Shown: positions 42,988-51,462 of the stretch, one piece after another
How positions within the stretch are numbered: position 1 is the stretch's first letter
Layout: each line of letters opens with the position of its first letter
Source of the DNA: Catenulispora acidiphila DSM 44928
GTDB taxonomy: Bacteria; Actinomycetota; Actinomycetes; Streptomycetales; Catenulisporaceae
Direction of reading: 5' to 3'
DNA length: 64,000 nucleotides
NCBI RefSeq assembly: GCF_000024025.1
Contig: NC_013131.1
Location: 1,302,001-1,366,000, forward strand
Notes under the pieces: model-generated
Databases searched by the model: none
The model's input: the letters and a program-made list of their open reading frames with translations, nothing else
What the model was told of the DNA's origin: nothing
Translations under genes and position numbers: made by a program

Positions 42988-44241
42988 ATGGTTCGACGTA
43001 CCCTGCGAAAGCTCACCGTCGCGGTCCTCGCGGCCGGCTGTGTGATGTCCGGGACCGCCGCGGCGCGCGCGGCCCAGCCGCCCGCCAAGCAGATCTCCGG
43101 CGGCGCGCCGTCCCCGGGCACCGCGCACTGCACCACTTCCCTGCCCGTCCCGAACCTGCCCGCCGGCAGCGCCGACCCCGACCTGCTCTGGCCGCAGCAG
43201 CGGCTGGGGCTCAGCCAGGCCGGCGTCTGGTACCTCAACCGCGGCAAGGACGTCACCGTCGCGGTGATCGACACCGGCGTCGATCCGGCGAACGCGGCGT
43301 TCGCCACCCACGCGGTGCTGCCCGGGCCGAGCGTCGCCGACCCCGGCGACACCGCCGACTACGACTGCAGCGGCCACGGGACGGCGGTCGCGGCGATCAT
43401 CGCCGGCAAGCAGAGCGGCCTGTTCGGCTTCACCGGCGTCGCGCCGGAGGCGCAGATCCTGCCGATCCGGCAGACCTACGACCCGGCGGTGTCCGGCAGT
43501 TCCGTGAAGCTCGCCGACGCGATCCGCACGGCGGTCGCGGCCGGCGCGCGCGTCGTCAACATCTCCATCGGCGTCCCGGACGACTCGCCGCAGCTGCGCT
43601 CGGCGGTGCAGAACGCGCTGGCCAGCGACGTGCTGATCGTCGCCGCGGTCGGTCCCGGGCCCAAGAGCTATCCGGCGGCGATCCCCGGGGTGCTGGCGGT
43701 CGGGGCGATCGACGCCCGCGGCCGTGTGGAGCCGCGCGGGCAGGGGACCGGCGTGCTGGTGTCGGCGCCGGGCGGACGGATGGCGGTCCCGGCGGCGGGT
43801 TACTCGGACGGGCTCACCGCCATGGAGGGCACGGACCTCGCCGCGCCTTACGTCTCCGGCGTCGCCGCCCTCGTCCTGTCCGACCGGCCGACCCTGCACA
43901 ACTGGCAGGTGGTGCAACGGCTGGAGGCGACCGCCGACCCGCCGGTCGTGAACCCCTCGAGCGCGCCGGGTACGCCGAGCACGCCGGACCCCGCGACCGG
44001 GTACGGCGTCGTCGACCCTTATCGCGCGGTCTCGCAGGACCTGCCCGACGAGCGCCGCCCCGATCCCTCGATCGGTCCCGGTGTCGTCGTCTCGCCGGCG
44101 GACGCCGCCGTGCCGGGCTACGACCGGGGCGCCTCGCGGCTGGCGCTCGGCGTGAGCGCCGGCGCGGTGCTCGTGCTGGCGGCGCCGGTGGCCGTGGCGG
44201 CGCGGCGGGGGCGCGTAAAGGGCTCGCGCGCGGCTGTATGA
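42988..44241 (+). CDS. Mycosin-like S8 (subtilisin) protein, catalytic Ser and oxyanion Asn lost
   Basis: A 417-residue secreted, membrane-anchored subtilase of mycosin (type VII-secretion protease) shape: signal peptide (about 1-29), Cys48 and Cys127 in positions of the mycosin disulfide, Asp95 in VAVIDTG, His130 in CSGHGTAVA, and a C-terminal helix (SRLALGVSAGAVLVLAAPVAVAA) with a basic tail. At the nucleophile block the expected GTSxAAPYVSG reads GTDLAAPYVSG (Asp283), and the oxyanion-hole Asn of AAGN is Pro223 (AAVGPGPKSYPA). Two of four key residues are therefore replaced, predicting a dead enzyme. ATG 42988 has GAGG at about 42981. No ESX genes are adjacent. Confidence 0.88.
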   Translation: MVRRTLRKLTVAVLAAGCVMSGTAAARAAQPPAKQISGGAPSPGTAHCTTSLPVPNLPAGSADPDLLWPQQRLGLSQAGVWYLNRGKDVTVAVIDTGVDPANAAFATHAVLPGPSVADPGDTADYDCSGHGTAVAAIIAGKQSGLFGFTGVAPEAQILPIRQTYDPAVSGSSVKLADAIRTAVAAGARVVNISIGVPDDSPQLRSAVQNALASDVLIVAAVGPGPKSYPAAIPGVLAVGAIDARGRVEPRGQGTGVLVSAPGGRMAVPAAGYSDGLTAMEGTDLAAPYVSGVAALVLSDRPTLHNWQVVQRLEATADPPVVNPSSAPGTPSTPDPATGYGVVDPYRAVSQDLPDERRPDPSIGPGVVVSPADAAVPGYDRGASRLALGVSAGAVLVLAAPVAVAARRGRVKGSRAAV

Positions 44242-44261
44242 GGTGACATAGGGTCGAGCCT

Positions 44262-45941
44262 GTGACGTCCATCAATGAGATCGCCGAAGACTACGTCGCC
44301 CGCTACGTCGAACTGGACCCGCAGTTCGCCACCGACCTCGGTGTCGCCGGGCACGATCACGAGCTGACCGATTACTCCACGGAGGGCTTCGCCGAGCGCA
44401 ACACGCTGACGGCCTCGACCCTCGCGGCGATCCGGGCGCTGGAGCCCGCGGATGAGAACGAGCGCGTGGCCAAGGAGGCCATGGAGGAGCGCCTGGCGCT
44501 GGCGGTCGAGACCTACGAGGCCGGCGACGACACCTCCGCGCTGAACGTGATCGCCAGCCCTTTCCAGTCGGTGCGCTCGGTGTTCGACCAGATGAGCACC
44601 GACGGCGAGGAGAACCACGCGAACATCGCCCGGCGTCTGGCGGCCGTGCCGGAGACGCTGGAGCAGCTGAAGGCGACGCTGGCCGACTCCGCCGCCGCAG
44701 GCCGGGTCTCCGCGCGGCGCCAGGTGCTGGCGTGCGCCCGGCAGGCGAAGGACTGGAACGGCGAGTTCAGCGGCGAGAACTTCTGGGCCGGCCTGGTCGG
44801 GCGCACCGGCGCCACCGGCGCGGTCCGTGCGGACCTGGACCGCGGCGCGGCGGCGGCCACCGCCGCGACCGCCGAGTTCGGCAGCTTCCTCATCGAGAAG
44901 CTGCTGCCCGTGGCGCCGGCCAAGGACGCCGTCGGCCGCGAGCGGTACCAGCGCGCGTCCCGCGAGTTCCTCGGCGACACCATCGACCTGGAGGAGACCT
45001 ACGCCTGGGGTCTGGACGAAGTCGCCCGGCTGCGCGCCGAGATGAACGCGACCGCGGCGCGCATCGTGCCGGGCGGCTCGCTGCGGGACGCGCTGGCCGC
45101 GCTGGACGCCGACGCCTCCCGGCAGATCATCGGCGCCGACAACTTCCGCGCCTGGATGCAGGAGAAGTCCGACGCCGCCGTCGAGGAGCTGGCGGACGTC
45201 CACTTCGACATCCCCGAGCCGGTGCGGCGCCTGGAGTGCATGATCGCGCCGACCCACGACGGCGTCATGTACTACTCGCCGCCGTCGGAGGACTTCACGC
45301 GTCCGGGGCGCATGTGGTGGTCCGTGCCCGAGGGCCAGACCGAGTTCTCCACCTGGCGCGAGACCACGACGGTCTACCACGAGGGCGTTCCCGGGCATCA
45401 CCTGCAGTGCGCCCAGACCATCTACCGCAACGACGTGCTGAACCGCTGGCAGCGCTCGATGTGCTGGGTCTCCGGCCACGGCGAGGGCTGGGCGCTGTAC
45501 GCCGAGCGGCTGATGGACGACCTGGGCTACCTGTCGGACCCCGCCGACAAGCTGGGCATGCTGGACGGCCAGATGATGCGCGCCGTGCGCGTGGTCGTGG
45601 ACCTGGGCATGCACCTGGAGTTCGAGATCCCGGCCGGGACCGACTTCGGCAACGGCGCCGACCACGGCGGCGAGCGCTGGACGCCGGACCTGGGCTGGGA
45701 GTTCATGACGGCGAACGTCAACACCACCGAGGCGCAGCTCGCCTTCGAGCTGGACCGCTACCTCGGCTGGCCGGGCCAGGCGCCGGCCTACAAGATCGGC
45801 GAGCGGATCTGGTTGCAGGCCCGCGACGACGCGAAGGCGCGGCAGGGTGCTGACTTCGATCTGAAGACGTTCCACCGCCAGGCGCTGGACCTCGGGTCCA
45901 TCGGGCTCAAGCCGCTGCGCGAGGCGCTCGGACGGCTGTAG
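44262..45941 (+). CDS. DUF885 family protein (putative zinc carboxypeptidase-like enzyme)
   Basis: A 559-residue soluble, largely helical protein of the DUF885 family. The metal/catalytic core is intact: TTVYHEGVPGHHLQCAQ (HExxPGHH), and SGHGEGWALYAERLMDDLGYL provides further acidic residues. The family is related to M2/M32-type metallopeptidases; substrates are mostly unknown. GTG 44262 has no Shine-Dalgarno but lies seven bases after TAGGGT (44249-44254), consistent with a leaderless message. It begins 20 bp after the mycosin-like gene and is closed by a strong intrinsic terminator. Confidence 0.88.
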   Translation: MTSINEIAEDYVARYVELDPQFATDLGVAGHDHELTDYSTEGFAERNTLTASTLAAIRALEPADENERVAKEAMEERLALAVETYEAGDDTSALNVIASPFQSVRSVFDQMSTDGEENHANIARRLAAVPETLEQLKATLADSAAAGRVSARRQVLACARQAKDWNGEFSGENFWAGLVGRTGATGAVRADLDRGAAAATAATAEFGSFLIEKLLPVAPAKDAVGRERYQRASREFLGDTIDLEETYAWGLDEVARLRAEMNATAARIVPGGSLRDALAALDADASRQIIGADNFRAWMQEKSDAAVEELADVHFDIPEPVRRLECMIAPTHDGVMYYSPPSEDFTRPGRMWWSVPEGQTEFSTWRETTTVYHEGVPGHHLQCAQTIYRNDVLNRWQRSMCWVSGHGEGWALYAERLMDDLGYLSDPADKLGMLDGQMMRAVRVVVDLGMHLEFEIPAGTDFGNGADHGGERWTPDLGWEFMTANVNTTEAQLAFELDRYLGWPGQAPAYKIGERIWLQARDDAKARQGADFDLKTFHRQALDLGSIGLKPLREALGRL

Positions 45942-45993
45942 GGCGCGGCGGCTCGGGCTGGGTATCCGCTGCGCTGAGCTGAGATTTTGTCGC

Positions 45994-46030
45994 AGAGCTC
46001 GGACTTTTCGAAGTCCGAGCTCTTTTTCTT
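45994..46030 (+). terminator. Strong intrinsic terminator with UUCG loop
   Basis: A perfect 13-bp stem, AGAGCTCGGACTT (45994-46006) with its complement at 46011-46023, closes the tetraloop TTCG (46007-46010) and runs into TCTTTTTCTT. It lies 53 bp after the DUF885 stop and just before the padR promoter. It is the clearest Rho-independent terminator in the window. Confidence 0.93.
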
Positions 46031-46057
46031 CACGCAGTACTGTGCAGTGTGTAGTAC
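46029..46057 (+). promoter_or_regulatory. padR promoter overlapped by a GTACT/AGTAC operator-like repeat
   Basis: TTCACG (46029-46034) and TAGTAC (46052-46057) form a -35/-10 pair with a 17-bp spacer. The inverted repeat GTACT (46037-46041) ... AGTAC (46053-46057) sits across the spacer and -10, as expected for autorepression by the PadR protein encoded immediately downstream. The GGAGG ribosome-binding site is at 46071-46075. Confidence 0.55.
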
Positions 46058-46079
46058 CGTGTTCCGCACAGGAGGGGCG

Positions 46080-46415
46080 ATGGATTCCACACAACTGCTC
46101 AAAGGCGTCCTGGACTCGGCGGTGCTCGCGGTCCTGGTCGACGAGGACGGCTACGGCTACGACATCGTGCGCCGGCTGCGGGTCGCCGGCTTCGAGGACA
46201 TCGGCGACGCCTCGGTCTACGGGACGCTGCGGCGCTTGTACGCCAACGGATATCTGACGAGCTACGTGGTGCCCTCGGAGTCGGGGCCGCACCGCAAGTA
46301 CTACGGCGTGAACGCCAGCGGGCGCGCGCAACTGAAGGAGTCCACGGCCACCTGGCGCGCGTTCGCCAGCTCCATGGACCGGCTGCTCGGAGCGGAGAGG
46401 GGAGAGCGGGTATGA
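46080..46415 (+). CDS. PadR-family transcriptional regulator
   Basis: A 111-residue PadR regulator: KGVLDSAVLAVLVDEDGYGYDIVRRL followed by GDASVYGTLRRLYANGYLTSYVVPSESGPHRKYYGVNASGRAQL, the winged-helix fold with its short C-terminal dimer helix. ATG 46080 follows GGAGG at 46071-46075 and is preceded by a palindromic operator-like site. The next gene (HAAS protein) overlaps by ATGA, the common padR-HAAS arrangement in which the regulator controls a membrane signalling protein. Confidence 0.95.
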   Translation: MDSTQLLKGVLDSAVLAVLVDEDGYGYDIVRRLRVAGFEDIGDASVYGTLRRLYANGYLTSYVVPSESGPHRKYYGVNASGRAQLKESTATWRAFASSMDRLLGAERGERV

Positions 46416-47731
46416 GTTCCCAGGGATTCGAGGACATGGACGGCGGCGGTCTCGACGGGACCGGTGAAGCCGGCGGTCCGGGCAGCCGGGCTAGCGAGAC
46501 CTCCAGCGGGGCGCGGAGCGGTCAGACGTCGGGGGATCAGGTGGCTGCGTACGCCGCGGAGGTGCGGGCGCAGCTGGCTGATTTGTCTGACGCGGAGAGC
46601 GCTGAGCTGCTGGAGGACCTGGAGGATCATCTGCGGGAGGTTGCCGCGGAGGGTGCTGGGAGCTTGCGGGAGCGGCTTGGTGCGCCGGGGGCTTATGCCA
46701 GGGAGCTGCGGCAGGCGGCTGGGTTGCCGGAGCCGGGTGAGGGGAGCGGCTCGGGGAGTGCTGGGCGGGGGGCTCGGTCGCGGCCGTCGGTGCGGGTGAG
46801 GGTGCGGCAGGCGTTGGTGGACGCGGAGCGTCGGGCGCGGGGTCATCGGGCGGGGCGTGAGGTGCTCGATTTCCTGCCCTCGCTGCGTCCAGCTTGGTGG
46901 GTGCTGCGGGGGTGGGCAGCGGTGCGGCTTCTGGAGGTGATGACGACGGATGTGGATCCCTGGCACGATTTCGCGCTTGTCCCGCAGGTCGGCAACAGCA
47001 CGGTGATCGGGTTTCTCGCACTGGCGGCCGCGGTGCCGGCGTCGGTGTACGCCGCGCGGCGGACGGTGCCCGACGGGTGGCGCCGCCGTGCCGTGGGTGC
47101 CGGAGAGGGCATCTTGGTCCTGTTCACCATCGGGATGGCGCTCTCGGCGCTGAGCACTCAGAGCAACTACGGCGAGAACGCCTCGAGCGTCGCCTTCGAC
47201 CAGGGCGGATCGCTGCCCGGCCTGGTCGACAACGGCAAGCCCATCTCGAACCTGTACGTCTACGACCGGGCCGGCAAACCGCTCGACGGCGTCCTCGTCT
47301 ACGACCAGGACGGTCAGCCGATCCAGGCAGACGTGTACGCGGGCGGCTCGATCCTGGACAACGACGGGTGGATCGACGGCAACGGGTCGCTCGTGGCGAA
47401 CATCTTCCCGCAGCAGATGTTGCAGACGCAGTGGGACGATTCCGCCGGCGGCGCGCACTACGTCGTGATGCCGCCGCCGGAGGTGAACATCCCGCAGGGT
47501 CTGCACCGGGCGTCGGCGCCGCAGGGGGCACAACAGAGTCCTGCGACGCCCACGACGGCGCCCACGACGACACCGCCGACAACACCCACGACCACACCCT
47601 CGACCACATCTTCCACTCCCGGACCTCAGGCTTCATCGCCGACGAGCGCCACGCCGACCAGTGGCGCCACCGGAGCGCAGCCGACATCCGCGCTCCCGTC
47701 GACTCCGGCGCCCTCCGGCACGAAGGGTTGA
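46412..47731 (+). CDS. HAAS signalling-domain membrane protein
   Basis: A 439-residue membrane protein coupled to padR. The N-terminal 45 residues are Gly/Ser-rich, followed by the HAAS-type helical bundle AYAAEVRAQLADLSDAESAELLEDLEDHLREVAAEGAGSLRERLGAPGAYARELRQAAGLPE (about residues 48-108). Two or three hydrophobic helices follow (LRPAWWVLRGWAAVRLLEV, STVIGFLALAAAVPASVYAAR, GILVLFTIGMALSALS), then an extracytoplasmic part with repeated VYD-x-A/QDGxP units and a Thr/Pro/Ser-rich tail of about 75 residues. The HAAS domain is paired with PadR repressors in many Gram-positive bacteria; the signal is unknown. Confidence 0.88.
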   Translation: MSSQGFEDMDGGGLDGTGEAGGPGSRASETSSGARSGQTSGDQVAAYAAEVRAQLADLSDAESAELLEDLEDHLREVAAEGAGSLRERLGAPGAYARELRQAAGLPEPGEGSGSGSAGRGARSRPSVRVRVRQALVDAERRARGHRAGREVLDFLPSLRPAWWVLRGWAAVRLLEVMTTDVDPWHDFALVPQVGNSTVIGFLALAAAVPASVYAARRTVPDGWRRRAVGAGEGILVLFTIGMALSALSTQSNYGENASSVAFDQGGSLPGLVDNGKPISNLYVYDRAGKPLDGVLVYDQDGQPIQADVYAGGSILDNDGWIDGNGSLVANIFPQQMLQTQWDDSAGGAHYVVMPPPEVNIPQGLHRASAPQGAQQSPATPTTAPTTTPPTTPTTTPSTTSSTPGPQASSPTSATPTSGATGAQPTSALPSTPAPSGTKG

Positions 47732-47761
47732 TGCATCAGGCGCGCCCGCTACGGTTGGGGC

Positions 47762-48151
47762 GTGAAAAAACCAGGTTCGCCGCGCGTCCTCGTGGTCGAC
47801 GACAGCGACACCGTCAGGACCCTGATCCGCATCAACCTGGAGTTGGAAGGCTTCGAGGTGCAGGAGGCCGACTCGGGAACCCGGTGCCTGGAACTGGTGC
47901 CGGGACCCGATGTCGTGACCCTCGACCTGCTCCTGCCCGAGACCGGTCCCGACGGGCTGGACATCCTGCGCCGGCTCAAGCGCGACCCGGCGCTGGGGCG
48001 TCCGCGCGTGGTGGTGGTGACGGCCGCCGCGCTGCCGGAGGACCGGCGGCTCGGGGAGTCGGCCGGCGCCGACGCCTACATCACCAAGCCCTTCGAGCCG
48101 GTGGAGTTGGTGGACGCGGTGCGGGCGTTGGCATCCCCGGACCGTTTCTGA
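47762..48151 (+). CDS. Single-domain response regulator (CheY-like receiver)
   Basis: A 129-residue receiver with no output domain: acidic pair Asp13-Asp14 in VLVVDDSD, phospho-acceptor Asp55 in VVTLDLLLP, Thr87 and Lys109 in YITKPFEP. It can be phosphorylated but must signal by protein contact or act in a phosphorelay. No histidine kinase gene is nearby. The GTG start lies six bases after a TACGGT -10-like hexamer (47750-47755) and lacks a Shine-Dalgarno, consistent with a leaderless transcript. A similar small receiver precedes argS in other actinomycetes (recalled synteny), so the link with the argS-lysA block may be selected. Confidence 0.93.
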   Translation: MKKPGSPRVLVVDDSDTVRTLIRINLELEGFEVQEADSGTRCLELVPGPDVVTLDLLLPETGPDGLDILRRLKRDPALGRPRVVVVTAAALPEDRRLGESAGADAYITKPFEPVELVDAVRALASPDRF

Positions 48152-48177
48152 ACACCGCCGCTGACGAAATCCCCGCA

Positions 48178-48204
48178 GGACGCGCCCGGCGCGTCCCGTA
48201 ATCT
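48178..48204 (+). promoter_or_regulatory. Hairpin and leaderless promoter before argS
   Basis: GGACGCGC (48178-48185) and GCGCGTCC (48189-48196) form a perfect 8-bp palindrome with a 3-nt loop. The -10 hexamer TAATCT follows immediately at 48199-48204, seven bases before the GTG of argS. The palindrome occupies the -10/-35 spacer, where it could be an operator, or it could end the response-regulator transcript. Confidence 0.5.
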
Positions 48205-48211
48205 AGGCCGG

Positions 48212-49882
48212 GTGACTCCCGAGCAGCTTTCCCAGGCCGTCCTCGACACCGTCAACGAAGCCGTCGCCGACGGCGCGCTGACCCTGACCGCGGTCCCGGC
48301 GACCGTGACCGTCGAGCGACCGAAGAACCGCGACCACGGCGACTACGCCACCAACGTCGCCCTCCAGCTGACCAAGGCCGCCGGTATGCCGCCGCGCGCG
48401 CTGGCCGAGCTGCTCGCGGAGCGCCTGCGCGAGGTCGAGGGGATCGCCGGCGTCGACGTCGCCGGGCCCGGGTTCCTCAACCTGAAGCTGGCCGCCGGCG
48501 CCGCGGGCGAGCTCGCCAAGAGCATCGTGGAGCAGGGCGCGCAGTACGGCCGGAGCGAGACCTTCGCCGCGCAGATCGTCAACCTGGAGTTCGTCTCCGC
48601 CAACCCCACCGGGCCGCTGCACCTGGGCCACACCCGCTGGGCCGCGGTCGGCGACGCGCTCGGCCGGCTGCTGGAGGCCGCCGGCGCCGACGTCACGCGC
48701 GAGTTCTACATCAACGACGCCGGAAACCAGATGAACAACTTCGGCCTGTCGCTCGCGTTGCGGGCCAACGGCGAGGAAGTGCCGTCCGGGCAGGGACTGT
48801 ATGAGGGTGCGTATATCAAGGATCTGGCTCAGGCGATCCTCGAGGAGCACCCGGTCCTGACCCAGCTGCCGCAGGAGGCACAGGTCGAGGCGTTCCGCAC
48901 CGCCGGCTACAAGACGCAGCTGCGGCTCCAGCAGGAATCGCTGGAGAAGTTCCGCACGCACTTCGACGTCTGGTTCTCCGAGAAGACGCTGCACGAGTCC
49001 GGCGCCGTCGAGGGCGTCGCGGACCGGTTGGCCGAGCAGGGGCACGTCTTCGAGCAGGACGGCGCGGTCTGGCTGCGGACCACCGACTTCGGCGACGACA
49101 AGGACCGGGTCATCGTCCGCTCCAACGGCGAGCGCACCTACTTCTCCGCGGACTGCGCGTACTACTTGAACAAGCGGGACCGCGGCTACTCGCCGTGTAT
49201 CTACATGCTCGGCGCGGACCACCACGGCTACGTCGGCCGCCTCAAGGCGATGGCCGCGTGCTCCGGCGACGACCCGGAGCAGGACATCGAGGTCCTGATC
49301 GGCCAGTTCGTGAAGATGGTGAAGGACGGCGAGGAGGTCAAGCTCTCCAAGCGGACCGGGAACATCGTCACGCTGGACGACGTGATCGACCTGATCGGCG
49401 TCGACGCCGCCCGGTACGCGCTGGCGCGCTCGAGCGTGGACAACGAACTGGTGCTGGACGTCGACCTGCTGACGTCGCAGAAGGCAGAGAACCCGGTCTA
49501 CTACGTCCAGTACGCGCACTCGCGGATGGCCTCGGTCAAGCGCAACGCCGCCGAGCTCGGCTTCGACAAGGGCACGGCAGAGGACTTCAAGCCCGAGCTG
49601 TTGTCCCACCCCCGCGAAGAGGCACTGCTTGCGGCGCTGGCGGAGTTCCCGCGCGTCATCGCGCAGGCGGCCGGACTGCGCAAGGTCCACCAGGTCGCGC
49701 ACTACCTGGAAGACATGGCGAAGAAGTACCACGGCTTCTACACCGACTGCCGGATCCTGCCGCTGGGCGAGGACAAGCCGAGCGACCTCAACCGCGCACG
49801 GATGTGGCTCGCGGAAGCCACCCAAACCGTCCTCCGCAACGGTCTGGACCTCCTCGGTGTCTCGGCACCTGAGCGCATGTGA
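48212..49882 (+). CDS. argS: Arginyl-tRNA synthetase
   Basis: A 556-residue class I synthetase that charges tRNA(Arg). The N-terminal additional domain (PKNRDHGDYATNVALQLTKAAG) is followed by the HIGH-type motif in ANPTGPLHLGHTRWA, the catalytic Rossmann fold, KLSKRTGN as KMSKS counterpart and a C-terminal DALR anticodon-binding domain ending DLLGVSAPERM. Length is typical of bacterial ArgRS. GTG 48212 has no Shine-Dalgarno and is seven bases after TAATCT, suggesting leaderless translation. It leads into lysA 35 bp downstream; argS-lysA is a classical actinobacterial pair. Confidence 0.98.
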   Translation: MTPEQLSQAVLDTVNEAVADGALTLTAVPATVTVERPKNRDHGDYATNVALQLTKAAGMPPRALAELLAERLREVEGIAGVDVAGPGFLNLKLAAGAAGELAKSIVEQGAQYGRSETFAAQIVNLEFVSANPTGPLHLGHTRWAAVGDALGRLLEAAGADVTREFYINDAGNQMNNFGLSLALRANGEEVPSGQGLYEGAYIKDLAQAILEEHPVLTQLPQEAQVEAFRTAGYKTQLRLQQESLEKFRTHFDVWFSEKTLHESGAVEGVADRLAEQGHVFEQDGAVWLRTTDFGDDKDRVIVRSNGERTYFSADCAYYLNKRDRGYSPCIYMLGADHHGYVGRLKAMAACSGDDPEQDIEVLIGQFVKMVKDGEEVKLSKRTGNIVTLDDVIDLIGVDAARYALARSSVDNELVLDVDLLTSQKAENPVYYVQYAHSRMASVKRNAAELGFDKGTAEDFKPELLSHPREEALLAALAEFPRVIAQAAGLRKVHQVAHYLEDMAKKYHGFYTDCRILPLGEDKPSDLNRARMWLAEATQTVLRNGLDLLGVSAPERM

Positions 49883-49917
49883 CAAATCGGACCTGAAGTA
49901 GGGGACACTCTCGGTCC

Positions 49918-51315
49918 ATGAGTAGAAGCGCGCACCCCGCCGGGCCCCGCTACGCCGACGTGCTCCCGGAAGGCGGCCACGGCGCCGCGCCGGCGGATCT
50001 CAACCGGCTGGACCAAAGAATCTGGCCCGGCGGGGTGGCGCGCGACGCGGAGTCCGGCGCGCTCACCTTCGCCGGCGTCGACGTCCGCGAGCTGGCGAGC
50101 GAGTTCGGCACCCCGGCGTATTTGATCGACGAGGACGACTGGCGGCGCCGGGCCCGCGAATGGGTCGAGGCGTTCGGCGCGGACGCCGACGTCTTCTACG
50201 CCGGCAAGTCCTTCCTGTCCGTGGCGATCGCCAAGTGGGCCGCCGAAGAGGGACTGCACCTGGACGTCTGCTCCGGCGGCGAACTCGCCGTCGCCCTGCG
50301 CGCCGGATTCCCGGCCGAGCGCCTCGGTTTCCACGGCAACAACAAGTCCGTCGCCGAGTTGGAGCGCGCGGTGGACGCCGGCGTCGGCCGGATCATCGTG
50401 GACTCGCACGACGAGATAGAGCGGCTGGCCGCGATCGCCGCCGACCGCGGCGTCCGGCAGCGCGTCATGCTGCGCGTGACGCCCGGCGTCGAGGCGCACA
50501 CCCACGAGTTCATCGCCACCGCGCACGAGGACCAGAAGTTCGGCTTCTCGCTGGCCGGCGGCGCGGCGGCCGAGGCGGTCGCGCGGCTGCTGAAGCACGC
50601 CGACCACCTGGAGCTGACCGGGCTGCACTCGCACATCGGCAGCCAGATCTTCGACACCGCCGGGTTCGAGGTCGCCGCGCACCGGCTCACCGAGGCGCTG
50701 GCCGCCATCAAGCGCGACCACGGCATCGAGCTGCCGGAGCTGGACCTCGGCGGCGGTCTGGGCATCGCCTACACCGAGGGCGACGACCCGGCGCCGGTCG
50801 CCGAGACCGCGCGCCGGCTCAAGGAGATCGTGGCGCGCGAGTGCGACGCCGCCGGGCTCACCCGTCCGCGTCTGTCCGTCGAGCCCGGCCGCGCCATCGC
50901 CGGTCCTCCCGGGATCACGCTCTACGAAGTCGGCACGGTCAAGCCGCTGCCTGGCCTGCGCACCTACGTCTCGGTGGACGGCGGGATGTCGGACAACATC
51001 CGCACCGCGCTGTACGACGCCGAGTACACCGCCGCGCTGGTCAGCCGGTCCAGCACCGCCGTGCCGGTGCTCAGCCGGGTGGTCGGCAAGCACTGCGAGT
51101 CCGGCGACATCGTGGTCCGCGACGCCTGGCTGCCCGGCGACACCGCGCCCGGCGACCTGCTGGCGATCGCCGCGACCGGCGCCTACTGCCGCTCCATGGC
51201 CAGCAACTACAACCACCTGCTCAAGCCGCCGGTGATCGCGGTCAAGGACGGCGCGGCGCGCACCATCGTCCGGCGCGAGACGGAGGACGACCTCCTGGGA
51301 CTGGACCTGGGATAG
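49918..51315 (+). CDS. lysA: Diaminopimelate decarboxylase
   Basis: A 465-residue PLP enzyme of fold type III converting meso-diaminopimelate to L-lysine and CO2. The PLP lysine is Lys97 in [11 protein letters not shown], with [20 protein letters not shown] (phosphate loop), [13 protein letters not shown] and the active-site CESGD near the C-terminus, and [14 protein letters not shown]. The N-terminal 40 residues ([27 protein letters not shown]) are the extension normal for actinobacterial LysA. It lies between argS and hom. Confidence 0.98.
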   Translation: MSRSAHPAGPRYADVLPEGGHGAAPADLNRLDQRIWPGGVARDAESGALTFAGVDVRELASEFGTPAYLIDEDDWRRRAREWVEAFGADADVFYAGKSFLSVAIAKWAAEEGLHLDVCSGGELAVALRAGFPAERLGFHGNNKSVAELERAVDAGVGRIIVDSHDEIERLAAIAADRGVRQRVMLRVTPGVEAHTHEFIATAHEDQKFGFSLAGGAAAEAVARLLKHADHLELTGLHSHIGSQIFDTAGFEVAAHRLTEALAAIKRDHGIELPELDLGGGLGIAYTEGDDPAPVAETARRLKEIVARECDAAGLTRPRLSVEPGRAIAGPPGITLYEVGTVKPLPGLRTYVSVDGGMSDNIRTALYDAEYTAALVSRSSTAVPVLSRVVGKHCESGDIVVRDAWLPGDTAPGDLLAIAATGAYCRSMASNYNHLLKPPVIAVKDGAARTIVRRETEDDLLGLDLG

Positions 51316-51370
51316 CCCTTTGCGGGACAGCAGGATCTGATACCAGGTGGTCCCACATCCCGGACGACGG

Positions 51371-51439
51371 GTTGTCGAGGAGTGGGATTCGGCAAGACTG
51401 ACAGGACACCTGTGCCGCGCTCGCCGATGCGCGCGGCAC
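51371..51439 (+). promoter_or_regulatory. hom leader: candidate promoter and 9-bp hairpin
   Basis: TTGTCG (51372-51377) and AAGACT (51394-51399) make a -35/-10-like pair with a 16-bp spacer. Downstream, GTGCCGCGC (51412-51420) and GCGCGGCAC (51431-51439) form a perfect 9-bp stem with a 10-nt loop, before the hom start at 51463. It has no U-run and may pause or attenuate transcription. No known riboswitch or leader-peptide pattern was recognised. Confidence 0.45.
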
Positions 51440-51462
51440 CGACCGAGGCGATGGGGTTTGCG

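Noticed and set aside
42988-44241. Active mycosin protease (type VII secretion)
   Set aside because: Catalytic Ser and oxyanion Asn are replaced, and no ESX core genes are present in the window.
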